From Plantactinospora mayteni (GTDB lineage Bacteria > Actinomycetota > Actinomycetes > Mycobacteriales > Micromonosporaceae), in the NCBI RefSeq assembly GCF_016862935.1, contig NZ_BONX01000002.1, forward strand, positions 1 through 64,000: DNA of 64,000 nucleotides, read 5' to 3'. The notes beneath the pieces were generated by a model, which worked only from the letters and a program-made list of their open reading frames with translations, was not told where the DNA came from and made no database searches. The translations under genes and the position numbers were made by a program. Positions 17,311 through 26,128 of the stretch are shown in pieces; position 1 is the first letter of the stretch; each line of letters opens with the position of its first letter.

Positions 17311-19962
17311 ATGGGAGCTGCTCGGCCGTCCGGCGCGGCGCGGGCCGGCGCGGACGAGGCACTGGAGCTGGTCGGCCGAGACCCGCGTACCGCGCTGACC
17401 AGCGCGGATGCGGCGGTGCTGGCGGCCCGGCGGGAGGGCGACGGCGTCGCTGTCGCGGTCGCGCACCGGGCGGCCGGGCTGGCCCTGCGGGAACTCTCCG
17501 ACCTCGGCGCCGCCGAGCGCCGGGCGAGGGCCGCCGTGGCGGCGGCGGTGCGCGCCGGGGCGGAGCAGGTCGCCGCGCAGGCGCGGATGAGTCTGGCGCT
17601 GGTGCTGCTGGACCAGGGCCGGACCAGGGCCGCGCTGGCGGCGGCGGACCGGGCCGCGCTGGCGCTGCGCGGGCTGCCGGCGGCGCAGTTGAAGTGCCAG
17701 AAGGCGCTGATCCTGCAACGCACCGGACGGCTGGAGGAGGCGCTGGCCACGTTCGCCGAGGCGCTGCCGGTGCTGCGCCGCGCCGGCGACGCGCTGTGGG
17801 AGGCCCGGGCCCTGAACAACCGTGGCCTGCTGTACGGATACCGGGGCGCCCTGGTCGCCGCCGAGTCGGACCTGGCCCGGGCCCGCGCCCTGCACCTCGG
17901 TCTCGGCCTGGACAAGTTCGCCGCCGACGTGGACTGGAACCGGGGCTTCGTGGCGGCGCGGCGGGGCGACGCACCGGCCGCGCTGGCGCTCTTCGACGCG
18001 GCGGAGTCGGCCCTGGTCCGGCACGGGGCGGTGCATCCGCAGCTCTATCTGGACCGCGCCGAGGTGCTGCTCACGGTCGGGCTGGCCGGCGAGGCCCGGC
18101 GGATCCTCGACCGGACGATCGACGAGCTGCGGACGGCGAGCCACGGCGCCGACCTGGCCGAGGGGCTGGTACTGCTGGCCAGGGCGGCGCTCGCCGACGG
18201 CGACCCGGAGCAGGCGCGTTCGGCGAGCCGCCAGGCGCTGACCCAGTTCGTCCGGCAGAGGCGGACAGGCTGGGCGGCACAGGCGGGCGTACTCGAACTG
18301 CGCGCGGCCGAGGTGGCCGACGATCCGCCCGCCGCCCTGCTCCGGTCGGCGCTGGCCAGCGCCGCCGAGTCGGCCTCGGTGGGCTGGCGGGCAGCGGAAC
18401 TCGACGCCCGGCTGGTCGCCGCCGCTGCCGCGACCCGGCTCGGCCGGGCGGCGGTGGCCCGGGAACAGCTCCGCCTCGCGGCGTCCGCCCGCGGCGCGGC
18501 CTCGCTCGACGTCCGCGTCCGGGCCTGGTACGCGACCGCCCTGCTCCGGGTCGCCGACGGACGCCGGGCCGGCGCCCTGGCGGCCGTCCGGGCCGGCCTG
18601 GCCGGGGTCGATCGCCAGCAGGCGGCCCTGGGCGCGACCGAGTTCCGGGTGCACGTCGCCGGGCACGGCGGGCAGTTGGCCCGGCTGGGGCTCGACCTGG
18701 CCGTCGCCGTCGCCGACCCCCGGCTGGTACTCGGCTGGGCCGAGCGACTGCGGGCCCGGTCGCTGCGCCTGCCACCGGCCCGGCCGCCCGCCGACGCGGC
18801 CCTGGCCGAGGCGCTGGCCGAGTCCCGTCGGCTCTCGGCGGAGCTGCTCCGCCACCAGCTCGCCGGCCGGACCGGTGGCGGGCTCGCCCAGCGGCAGCGC
18901 GCCGCCGAGGAACGGGTGGTCCAGGCGAGCCGGACGGCGCGAAGTCCGCTCTACGCGCCGGCCGCCCCGCCGCCGACCGCGCCGGAGCTGGTGTCCACAC
19001 TGGACGACGCGGTGCTGGTCGAGTACCTGGTGCACCAGGGCGAGTTGCTGGCGGTGACCGTACGGGCCGGGCGGTGCCGGCTGCACCGGCTGGGTCCGGT
19101 GGCACCGGTGGGCGGGCTGGTCGAGGCGGCACACTTCGGGCTGCGCCGGCTGACGCTGGGCCTCGGCACCGTGCGCTCCACCCGACTGGTCCGGGACGCC
19201 ACCGTCACCGCCGGCCGACGGCTCGCGGAGGTGCTGCTGGCGCCCCTGTCGGCCGAGTTGTCGGACTCGCCGGCCGTGGTGGTGCCGACGGGCGCGCTGC
19301 ACGCGGTGCCGTGGGGCCTGCTGCCCGAGCTGGCGACCCGCCCGGTCCGGGTCGCCCCGTCCGCCGGAGTGTGGCTGCGGGCGAGCCGCTCCGCCGGCTT
19401 CGATCCGGCCGGTACCGGGGTGTTCGCCGCCGGACCGGGGCTGCCGGCCGCCCGCGACGAGGTGCTCACCGTCGCCGGGACGTACCCCGGGGCGACGGTG
19501 CTGACCGACGACCGCGCCACGGCGGAGGCGGTGCTCGACGCGCTGGACGGGGTCGGGCTCGCCCACCTGGCCGCGCACGGGCGGCTGCGTACCGACAATC
19601 CGCTCTTCTCCGCGCTCGTGCTCGACGACGGGCCGCTGACCGTCTACGACCTCGAACGGGTCACCGACCCGCCGAGACTGGTGGTGCTGCCGGCCTGCCA
19701 GTCCGGGGTCTCCGCGGTACGCGCCGGTGACGAGCTGATGGGCCTGGCGGCGGCGCTGCTGGCCCTCGGTACCCGGACGGTCGTCGCGGCGGTGATGCCA
19801 GTGCACGACGCGGCCACCACCGGCCTGATGGCCGCCCTGCACGACCGGCTGCGCCGGGGTGAACCACCCCCGGCGGCGCTGGCCCGGGCCCGGGCCGACA
19901 TCGACGCCACCGACACCGCCGCCTGGGCCTCGGCCGCCGCCTTCAGCTGCTTCGGCGGCTGA
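17311..19962 (+). CDS. TPR-CHAT caspase-like protein
   Basis: Predicted 883 aa. The start has a GGGAGG site. Residues of about 10-560 are helical, Ala/Leu/Arg-rich tetratricopeptide-like repeats (ALNNRGLLYGYRG, DWNRGFVAARRG). The C-terminal 300 residues form a CHAT domain (caspase-like, clan CD). The catalytic dyad is intact: His756 in HLAAHGRLRTDNPLFS and Cys796 in VVLPACQSG. No signal peptide or membrane helix, so it should act in the cytoplasm. TPR-CHAT proteins in other systems are proteases switched on by a partner (for example craspase and gasdermin-processing enzymes). Here the neighbours are an ECF sigma factor and a convergent S8 protease; the target is unknown. Confidence 0.88.
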   Translation: MGAARPSGAARAGADEALELVGRDPRTALTSADAAVLAARREGDGVAVAVAHRAAGLALRELSDLGAAERRARAAVAAAVRAGAEQVAAQARMSLALVLLDQGRTRAALAAADRAALALRGLPAAQLKCQKALILQRTGRLEEALATFAEALPVLRRAGDALWEARALNNRGLLYGYRGALVAAESDLARARALHLGLGLDKFAADVDWNRGFVAARRGDAPAALALFDAAESALVRHGAVHPQLYLDRAEVLLTVGLAGEARRILDRTIDELRTASHGADLAEGLVLLARAALADGDPEQARSASRQALTQFVRQRRTGWAAQAGVLELRAAEVADDPPAALLRSALASAAESASVGWRAAELDARLVAAAAATRLGRAAVAREQLRLAASARGAASLDVRVRAWYATALLRVADGRRAGALAAVRAGLAGVDRQQAALGATEFRVHVAGHGGQLARLGLDLAVAVADPRLVLGWAERLRARSLRLPPARPPADAALAEALAESRRLSAELLRHQLAGRTGGGLAQRQRAAEERVVQASRTARSPLYAPAAPPPTAPELVSTLDDAVLVEYLVHQGELLAVTVRAGRCRLHRLGPVAPVGGLVEAAHFGLRRLTLGLGTVRSTRLVRDATVTAGRRLAEVLLAPLSAELSDSPAVVVPTGALHAVPWGLLPELATRPVRVAPSAGVWLRASRSAGFDPAGTGVFAAGPGLPAARDEVLTVAGTYPGATVLTDDRATAEAVLDALDGVGLAHLAAHGRLRTDNPLFSALVLDDGPLTVYDLERVTDPPRLVVLPACQSGVSAVRAGDELMGLAAALLALGTRTVVAAVMPVHDAATTGLMAALHDRLRRGEPPPAALARARADIDATDTAAWASAAAFSCFGG

Positions 19963-20020
19963 CCGCGCCCGCCCTCGACCGGGGTGGGCCGCGCCGTTGC
20001 CGGCCCGGCGGCGCGCCGGG

Positions 20021-20242
20021 CCGGCAACCTGGACGACAGGCCGCCAGCGTCGACAGCAGGCCGGCAACCTGGACGACGCTCCGCCAGCGCCGACAGGCAG
20101 GCACCGTCGACCGCAGGCCGGTGACCTGGAACGACGGTCCGCCAGCGTCGCCGAGAGGCCGGCAACGTCAGCGGCAGGCCGGGAACGTCGACGGCGGATT
20201 GGGGACGTCGGTGGCGAATCCGGTGACGTCGACGATCGGCCG
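20021..20242. repeat. Degenerate tandem repeats between CHAT and S8 genes
   Basis: About six diverging units, each opening with CCGGCAACCTGGACGAC or a variant (CCGGTGACCTGGAACGAC, CCGGGAACGTCGACGGC), often followed by CCGCCAGCGTCGAC. Unit length varies from about 20 to 57 bases. They fill the whole gap between the stops of the convergent CHAT and S8 genes. No coding potential is obvious. A terminator role or slippage-driven expansion are both possible. Confidence 0.65.
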
Positions 20243-21517
20243 TCAGGTGGTGAGGTCGATCGAGGGCTGGTAGAGCAGGCCCAGGTCGGGCCAGGGCGAC
20301 GGTTCCAGCTCGGCGAGCAGGTCCAGCGCCGCCTGCCGGCCGGTCCGGGGTCCGCCCGGGGCCGCGAGTCGCCGGGCGATCTCGGCCGCGACCAGCGGGG
20401 CGGCGAAGGAGGTACCACTCCAGCCGGCCCAGCCGTCGAATTCGCGGTCGCCGTCGTGCCCGACCCAGGTGCCCCGGACGTACGTGCTGCCGAGCCGCAC
20501 CGCCGGGGCGCAGACGTCCACCCAGTCGCCCCGGTTGGAGAAGCAGGTGCGGGACTGTCCGCCGCCGGTCGAGTCGTAGCCGGCGACCGCGACGACGTGC
20601 TCCAGCGCGGCCGGCCAGAACGGTCGGGTGCTGTCGTTGTTGCCGGCGGCGGCCACCACCGCCACGTCCGGCCCCTTGGCGGCCAGCACCGCCGACAGTC
20701 CGGGCGGCGGTGCGTCGTCCTCGGTGTAGCCGCCGAGGGAGAGGCAGATCACCGGGGCGACGGTCTCGACCAGCTCGGCGGCGATGGACGCGTCGTCGCC
20801 GAGCCCGGTCGGGTCGAGCACCCGGCCCGGGTCGACGACCAGTCCCGGCGCCACCCGGCGGACCAGTCCGGAGATGAACAGGCCGTGCCCGGCCTGGGTG
20901 GCGAGGGTGGTGGCGCCGTCCCGGACGAGCAGGTTGCGGTTGTTGGCGTCGGGGATCAGCCAACTGGCCAGCGGCGGGTGCAGGGTCATCCAGTCGATCG
21001 GCAGGCCGGTGTCGAGCACCGCCAGGTCGACGCCGTCGGACGACGTGCCGTCCGGCACCGCGCCCAGGTCCAGCGGGTCGATCGGGTACGGCTCGCCGCC
21101 CGGGCCGCCCTGGTAGAGCGGCTCACCGAAGTAGACCTGGTTGAGGTCGACCCGGGCGGTCTGGTCGTCGGCCGGCAGTTGGGCGCGGAGTTCGCGTACC
21201 AGCGCGGGCAGGTCGGCCTCGGTCGACACCTCCCAGAGCACCCGGTCGACGGTTGCCAGCCGGGAGTTCAGGTCTCCGTTCTCGTTGGACAGCCCGACGG
21301 TGGCCCGCCAACTGTCCGGGGCGGGGCGGTCGTAGCGGCGGCCGTCGTACCGGCTGGTGAGCAGTTCCGCGAGCCGGCGCTCGGCGCCGAGGCTGAGGAT
21401 CAGCTCGCCCGGGCGGTACAGGGACCGCTCGGTGGCGCTGACCGGAGACCGGCCCTCGCGGTCGTCCAGTTCGGCCTGCCGTCGCCGCCGGATCCACTCC
21501 CGTTCTACTTCGGACAT
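20243..21517 (-). CDS. S8 (subtilisin-like) serine protease without signal peptide
   Basis: Predicted 424 aa. Catalytic triad Asp169 (LAVLDTGLP), His211 (QAGHGLFISGLV) and Ser370 (WSGTSFAAPLVAAEI), with the oxyanion Asn in AAAGNND near 293. The first 150 residues are an unrecognised charged domain, rather than a signal peptide plus inhibitor-like propeptide, so the enzyme is probably cytoplasmic. It is convergent with the TPR-CHAT gene across a repeat-filled gap. Such S8 proteins are commonly found near CHAT and ECF genes in actinomycetes, which suggests a shared pathway. Whether the CHAT protein activates it, or the reverse, cannot be told. Confidence 0.85.
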   Translation of the reverse strand: MSEVEREWIRRRRQAELDDREGRSPVSATERSLYRPGELILSLGAERRLAELLTSRYDGRRYDRPAPDSWRATVGLSNENGDLNSRLATVDRVLWEVSTEADLPALVRELRAQLPADDQTARVDLNQVYFGEPLYQGGPGGEPYPIDPLDLGAVPDGTSSDGVDLAVLDTGLPIDWMTLHPPLASWLIPDANNRNLLVRDGATTLATQAGHGLFISGLVRRVAPGLVVDPGRVLDPTGLGDDASIAAELVETVAPVICLSLGGYTEDDAPPPGLSAVLAAKGPDVAVVAAAGNNDSTRPFWPAALEHVVAVAGYDSTGGGQSRTCFSNRGDWVDVCAPAVRLGSTYVRGTWVGHDGDREFDGWAGWSGTSFAAPLVAAEIARRLAAPGGPRTGRQAALDLLAELEPSPWPDLGLLYQPSIDLTT

Positions 21518-21669
21518 TCGACTCTCCTCTGATCTGTCACGTCGCCAATATCAGAGTTCCGGCAGGTGCAGTCTGATGCCTCGGTCCCGGTACGCGACGT
21601 GTGGAGCCGAGACGGGTATCCGACACGGTCACCGGCCCCCAGGGTCGTACCCGGGGGCCGGGATCGCGG

Positions 21670-24141
21670 TCAGAGTCCCCGGCACTGCCCGGTGACCGGG
21701 CCCCGCACCGTGTTGGGTACGCCGTTGTCGACCGGCGCCGGGGTGTTGCCGGTGCAGACCAGCGGGCCGCCGACGGTGTTGCCGGCGATCACCGGCGCCG
21801 AGCCGGAGTCGGTGCCGGTGACCACGAGCGGGCCGCCGACCCGTACCCCCTCGACGACGAGTTGCCCGCTGGTGCCGGTGGCGGTCACCGGGCCGGCGAC
21901 CGAACCGCCGAGCAGTTCCAGGGTGGTCGCGCCGGTGGCCTGCACCGGCCCTTGCACCGACGCCGCCGTGGCGATCAGCGAGCCACCGGGCCGGACGGTC
22001 ACCGGGCCGGTGACGGTGGCGCCGGCCAGGCAGGTCACGCCGGCCCCGACCACCAGCGGGCCGCGGTGTTGGCCGGATATCCGGCTGGTGCAGGTGTCGA
22101 CGGTGACGGTGAACCCGGTGCTGCTGGTGACGCCGCCCGGCCGGGTCGCGGTGACGGTGGCCCGGTAGACGCCGTCCCGGGCGTACCGGTGGCTGGCGGT
22201 GGCGGTGTAGAGGCCGTTGACCCGGGTGACGGTGCCGGCCGTGCCGCTGACGGTGGCCGGGGAGGTGCTGCCGTCGCCCCAGTCGACGGTCGCGGTCACC
22301 TGGTCGGGTGCGACCCCGGGTGCGGAGATCGAGGCGATCGCCCCGCCGACCGTACGCGTGTCGCTGTCCAGGTCCGGCGCCGCCACGTCGACCCGCCACG
22401 GCACCTGCGGCGACGGGTGGAAGTTCTGGCCCTGGAGTTGCCAGCGCAGGCCGTGCCCGGCCAGCCGGTCGACGAACGAGGCCAGGTTGCGCTCCGGGTG
22501 GACGTTCGGCGACCAGCCGATCTCCGCCGTCGCCGGCAGCCGGGGGAACGCCTGGAACTCGATGTCGGCACCGGTGAGTAGCGTCTCGGACCAGATCGGC
22601 GACTCGACGCCGAGGATGTGCGCGTCGGTGACCGCCGGCAGGGTCTGGCCGTCCACGGTTCGGGCCGGAATGTAGCTGCCCGGGTCGCTGCTGGTGCCGG
22701 ACCAGTGGTAGAAGTGCGACACGTCCAGGGTGCCGGCCCAGCCGAGCCCGAGCGGGCTGCCGGGGAACTGCCGCATGTCCAGGTAGGTGTGGTTGGCCGG
22801 CGACATGATGACCTTCATGCCCTTCTGCACCGCCCGGCGGGCCGTGTCGCCACCGGCGCCGGCCGGGTTGCCGTTGTTCCAGAACTGCGCGACCGCCGGG
22901 GCGGCGCCGGGCCGGTCGAAGTTCGCCTGGGAGATCTCGGCCCAGCCGATCGCGGTCTTGCCCTGTGCCGCGACCAGGTCGGCCTTGCGGTCGACGAAGT
23001 CGACGAACCGATCGTGCGAGAGGATCGACGCCGGCACCTCGTCGCCGCCGAAGTGGTAGTACGGGCCGGGGGTCAGCGCGCTGAGCTGCGTGACGATGTC
23101 GGTGAGGATCGCCCAGGTGTTCGGGCTCTCCGGGCAGAGCGCGCTGTAGCCGACGGCCCCGGTGAGGTTCCACACCGGAGGCGTACGGTTGCTGCAATTG
23201 ACGTCCGGCAGCACCGGGTCCGCCTCCGGCCCGGCGTACGACATGATGATCGCGTTGGTGTGCCCGGGCGTGTCGACCTCGGGGATGACGGTCATGAAGC
23301 GTTCCGCCGCGTAGTTGACTACGTCGACGTACTCGGCCTGGGTCCAGTGACCGCCCGGGTCGTTGTTGATGGAGAACTGCGCCCCGATCTCGGTGAGTTC
23401 GGGGCGGCCGTCGATGGCGATCCGGAACCCCTGGTCGTCGCCGACGTGCAGGTGCAGGGTATTGACCTTGTATGCCGCGGCCTGGTCGATCAGCCGCTTG
23501 ACCACTGCCGGCGGCTGGAAGTGCCGGGCGATGTCGAGCATCACGCCCCGGTAGCCGTACCGGGGGACGTCCTCGATCCGCACTCCGGAGACCGTCCACG
23601 GTCCGGGTCGGACGCTCCGGCTCTCCACCCACGGCGGAAGCAACTGCCGCAGCGTCTGTACGCCGTAGAAGAGGCCGGCGGGGCGGGCCGCCGCCAGGCG
23701 TACTCCGGTGGCGGTGACGTCGAGTCGGTAGCCCTCGTCGCCGAGTTCGGCGGCGGTGACCAGGCGCAGTTCGATGTCGCCGGCCCGTGGCGCGGCGGCG
23801 GTGACCGGCAGCGGATAGCCGGTGGACGGCCGCAGCACCGCCGCCAGCGCGTCGGCGACCCCGGTGGTCTCCGCGCCGCCCGGGGCGAGGACGATCCGGC
23901 TCTCCGGGGCGAGCGTGAAGGTCTCCCCCGGCACCGGGACCGCGCTGGCCGGGACCGGGACGACCTGGGCCGCTCCGCTCGGCGCGACGGCCGCCCGGGC
24001 CGCCGGGGTCGGGAGTTGCCCGGCCAGCACGACGCTGGAGACCACGAGGGTGATGCCGAGGGCGGCCCGGCCGAGCCGGGCCGGACCGCTGCGGGCGGTA
24101 CGCCTGGCGCGGGGTGGTGTCGACGGGTCCGGCGTCCGCAT
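21670..24141 (-). CDS. Secreted beta-N-acetylhexosaminidase (GH20) with PKD-like and repeat C-terminal domains
   Basis: Predicted 823 aa from ATG 24141. The signal peptide is RLGRAALGITLVVSSVVLAG, ending near PAARA. A GH20b-type N-terminal domain (about 55-190) precedes the catalytic barrel with the Asp-Glu pair in YYHFGGDEVPAS. It cleaves terminal GlcNAc or GalNAc from chitin fragments or glycans by substrate-assisted catalysis. After about residue 560 follow a PKD-like beta-sandwich (VDWGDGSTSPATVSG) and a C-terminal solenoid of GPV/GPL repeats (VTGPVTVRPGG, VAGPVTATG, VGGPLVVTG). An in-frame upstream ATG at 24234, with the stronger AGGAGG site, would add 31 residues encoded by palindromic element copy C, so the true start is uncertain. 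Confidence 0.88.
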   Translation of the reverse strand: MRTPDPSTPPRARRTARSGPARLGRAALGITLVVSSVVLAGQLPTPAARAAVAPSGAAQVVPVPASAVPVPGETFTLAPESRIVLAPGGAETTGVADALAAVLRPSTGYPLPVTAAAPRAGDIELRLVTAAELGDEGYRLDVTATGVRLAAARPAGLFYGVQTLRQLLPPWVESRSVRPGPWTVSGVRIEDVPRYGYRGVMLDIARHFQPPAVVKRLIDQAAAYKVNTLHLHVGDDQGFRIAIDGRPELTEIGAQFSINNDPGGHWTQAEYVDVVNYAAERFMTVIPEVDTPGHTNAIIMSYAGPEADPVLPDVNCSNRTPPVWNLTGAVGYSALCPESPNTWAILTDIVTQLSALTPGPYYHFGGDEVPASILSHDRFVDFVDRKADLVAAQGKTAIGWAEISQANFDRPGAAPAVAQFWNNGNPAGAGGDTARRAVQKGMKVIMSPANHTYLDMRQFPGSPLGLGWAGTLDVSHFYHWSGTSSDPGSYIPARTVDGQTLPAVTDAHILGVESPIWSETLLTGADIEFQAFPRLPATAEIGWSPNVHPERNLASFVDRLAGHGLRWQLQGQNFHPSPQVPWRVDVAAPDLDSDTRTVGGAIASISAPGVAPDQVTATVDWGDGSTSPATVSGTAGTVTRVNGLYTATASHRYARDGVYRATVTATRPGGVTSSTGFTVTVDTCTSRISGQHRGPLVVGAGVTCLAGATVTGPVTVRPGGSLIATAASVQGPVQATGATTLELLGGSVAGPVTATGTSGQLVVEGVRVGGPLVVTGTDSGSAPVIAGNTVGGPLVCTGNTPAPVDNGVPNTVRGPVTGQCRGL

Positions 24142-24234
24142 TGAACCTTTCTCCACCTCTCCTTGCGGTCCGTCGTGGCCGCAGGCGGAACTCGGGGTGC
24201 ATCCGCCGTGCTGTTCAGGTGGATAAAGGTTCAT
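24142..24234 (-). repeat. Palindromic element copy C, at the GH20 start
   Basis: Ends TGAACC and GGTTCA, opposite orientation to copies A and B. Arms GAACCTTTCTCCACCT (24143-24158) and AGGTGGATAAAGGTTC (24217-24232) pair. Relative to copy B, the inner arm changes from CAACCT/AGGTTG to CCACCT/AGGTGG, a compensatory pair of substitutions. Read leftward it forms an open frame from ATG 24234 (with AGGAGGGCGTGACA just upstream) running in frame into GH20 at 24141. The right arm also holds the GGAGAAAGG that would be the ribosome site of the 24141 start, so folding could hide it. Confidence 0.8.
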
Positions 24235-24544
24235 TGTCACGCCCTCCTGGCTCCGGCTGGGGCGGGCGCCCGCCGGGCACCGGCTCGTCCCGATGGCCCG
24301 GGACGGTGCGGGCGCGGACGGCGGTCGATCGCCACGGATCTGGGTCATCGACTAAGGAACGTTCGCCGAATGATAGGGACCGGGCAGTCGCACTGTAAAG
24401 AGTCCTAACTCAACCGCGCCGGACTGCACTCAACCGCGCCAGACTGCGGCACGGCGGATCGCAGGCGAGGTGCACGGCGTAACCGGTGCGGCCGACCCGG
24501 TAGCCCGGGCTCGGGGCCAGCCACCGGACGGCGTACCCGCTCGG
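24235..24544. promoter_or_regulatory. GH20 upstream region
   Basis: No credible gene. The leftward GH20 gene has its promoter here. On the minus strand an imperfect AT-rich dyad AGTTAGGACTCTTTACAGT (about 24392-24410) stands out from the GC-rich background and is a candidate operator or promoter. The tandem repeat at 24408-24447 and the 3' end of the truncated methyltransferase follow. Confidence 0.4.
24408..24447. repeat. 20-bp direct repeat, two copies
   Basis: ACTCAACCGCGCC-G/A-GACTGC occurs twice head to tail (24408-24427 and 24428-24447) with one mismatch. It lies next to the AT-rich dyad upstream of GH20 and beyond the 3' end of the aminocyclitol operon. It could be a regulator site pair or a slippage product. 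Confidence 0.75.
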
Positions 24545-24880
24545 TCACCGGTGCTGCGGGTCGGCGGTGGTGGTCCGGCGGACGTCGACGTACATCGTCT
24601 CGTCGTTCCGGACGGCCCGGTCCAGCGCGGCGAGGTGCGGCACCGCGCTGCGGCCGAACGACCGGACCGAGATCGCGGCCGGGTCGAAGCCGGCGGTGCC
24701 GAGGGCGTAGCGCAGCTCGTCCAGGTCGTAGATCCACTTGTGCCCGTGGAACTGGAAGATCTGGTTGACCATGAACGCCTTCCGCTCCGGAAGGTCCTCC
24801 GGCCGCGCGCCGAGGCTCATCAGCCGGCACCGGTGCCGGGGAAAGAACCCGTCGGCGCCGTCGTCGAGGTATCCGGCCAC
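24545..24880 (-). pseudogene. C-terminal fragment of a SAM-dependent methyltransferase
   Basis: Open for 111 codons from GTG 24880, 16 bases after the MFS stop. NQIFQFHGHKWIYDLDELRYAL, AGFDPAA and HLAALDRAVRNDETMYVDVRR match the C-terminal half of a family of predicted class I methyltransferases often encoded beside GT2 enzymes. The SAM-binding N-terminal half (Rossmann glycine motif) is absent and the MFS gene occupies its place. It is best read as a remnant of a cluster tailoring enzyme, although the fragment could still be translated. Confidence 0.6.
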
Positions 24881-24895
24881 GTACCGGCGGGTTGG

Positions 24896-26128
24896 TCAGA
24901 GTTCCGCCCGGGCCGGTTCGGCTCCGGCCAGCGGCGCCCGGCCGGCGGCGGCCACCAGGGGTTCGGCCAACAGGACGACGAGGGCGGCGGCGACCAGTAT
25001 CCCGCCGACCAGGGCGGTGCCCCGGACGCCCAGCGTGGGCAGGATGCCGGCGCCGAGCAGGGATCCACCGGCGATGCCCACGTTGTAGGCGGCGGAGTTG
25101 CCGGCCGCGGCCAGGTCGGAGCTGCCCGGGGCGACCTCCAGCACCCGGTTCTGGAGCGCCGGGGTCAGCGCACCCATCGCGAATCCCGAGACGGCCAGCA
25201 GGGCCGCCGCCAACAGCGCCACCTCGGCCAGCAGGAACATGCCGACCAGGGCGAGCGCCAGCAACGACACCGCCGACACCATCGCGAGCCGCTGCCGGCG
25301 GTCGCTCAGGATGCCACCGGCCGCGATGCCGGCGAAGTCCGCCAGGCCCCGGACCAGCAGCAGCACCCCGATGGCCGCCGGCGCGAACCCGCTGACCTCG
25401 GTCAGGAACACGGCGGTGTAGGTGAAGGCCGTGAACAGGCCGCCGACCGACAGCACGGTGGCGACCACCACGATCCAGTAGCGGCGGGCATCCGGGCTGG
25501 TCCCGGTGGCGGCGTGCGTCTGCCCGACCGGGACCGACGGCATCAGCAGCACGATCGCCACGAACGCGAGCAGGGCCAGCCCGGCCAGCGTGAGGAAGGC
25601 GGCCCGCCAGCCGAGCTGCTGGCCGACCCAGGTACCGGCCGGGACGCCCAGCATCGGCCCCAGCGAGGCGCCGGCGAAGACGACCGAGGTCACCCGGCCG
25701 CGTACCTGCACCGGGAACATTCCCGCCGCCGCCGGCGCCACCACCGCCCAGAACAGCGCCTGGGTGAGCGCGACGACCACCCTGGCGCCGAAGAGCACCT
25801 CGTAGTCCCGGGCTGTCGCGGAGAAGACCGTGGCGAGTACCAGCACGGCCAGCAGCCCGGACAGCAGCCTTCGGCGGGGAATCCGGGCGGTGACGTACGT
25901 CAGCGGCACGGAGACGACCGCGACGGCGACGGCGTACCCGGTGACGAGCAGCCCGGTCTGGGACAGCGACACCTCCAGGTCGGCGGAGATCAGCGTCAGG
26001 ATGCCGATCGGCAGGGTCTCCATCGCGACGTAGCAGAACGCCGAGACGGAGAGTGCGACCAACGCACCGATCGCGCGCATCGACACCGTCCCGCCCCCCG
26101 GCGGGGTGACCGGCACCGGCTCAGCCAT
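24896..26128 (-). CDS. MFS transporter, DHA1 type
   Basis: Predicted 410 aa with about 12 membrane segments. Opening helices VALSVSAFCYVAMETLPIGIL and LLVTGYAVAVAVVSVPLTYV, with the A-like loop ARIPRRRL, and a second half starting near WIVVVATVLSVGGLFTAFTY. This is the arabinose-efflux/CmlA-like DHA1 class, usually drug or metabolite exporters. ATG at 26128 overlaps the cyclase stop by 8 bases, so it belongs to the aminocyclitol operon. It probably exports or gives self-protection against the product (inference from position). Confidence 0.88.
   Translation of the reverse strand: MAEPVPVTPPGGGTVSMRAIGALVALSVSAFCYVAMETLPIGILTLISADLEVSLSQTGLLVTGYAVAVAVVSVPLTYVTARIPRRRLLSGLLAVLVLATVFSATARDYEVLFGARVVVALTQALFWAVVAPAAAGMFPVQVRGRVTSVVFAGASLGPMLGVPAGTWVGQQLGWRAAFLTLAGLALLAFVAIVLLMPSVPVGQTHAATGTSPDARRYWIVVVATVLSVGGLFTAFTYTAVFLTEVSGFAPAAIGVLLLVRGLADFAGIAAGGILSDRRQRLAMVSAVSLLALALVGMFLLAEVALLAAALLAVSGFAMGALTPALQNRVLEVAPGSSDLAAAGNSAAYNVGIAGGSLLGAGILPTLGVRGTALVGGILVAAALVVLLAEPLVAAAGRAPLAGAEPARAEL

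Noticed and set aside
17239-20418. A 1059-codon open frame antisense to the TPR-CHAT gene
   Set aside because: Arg/Gly/Gln-rich composition with no domain. It crosses the repeat region and the CHAT catalytic motifs lie on the other strand.
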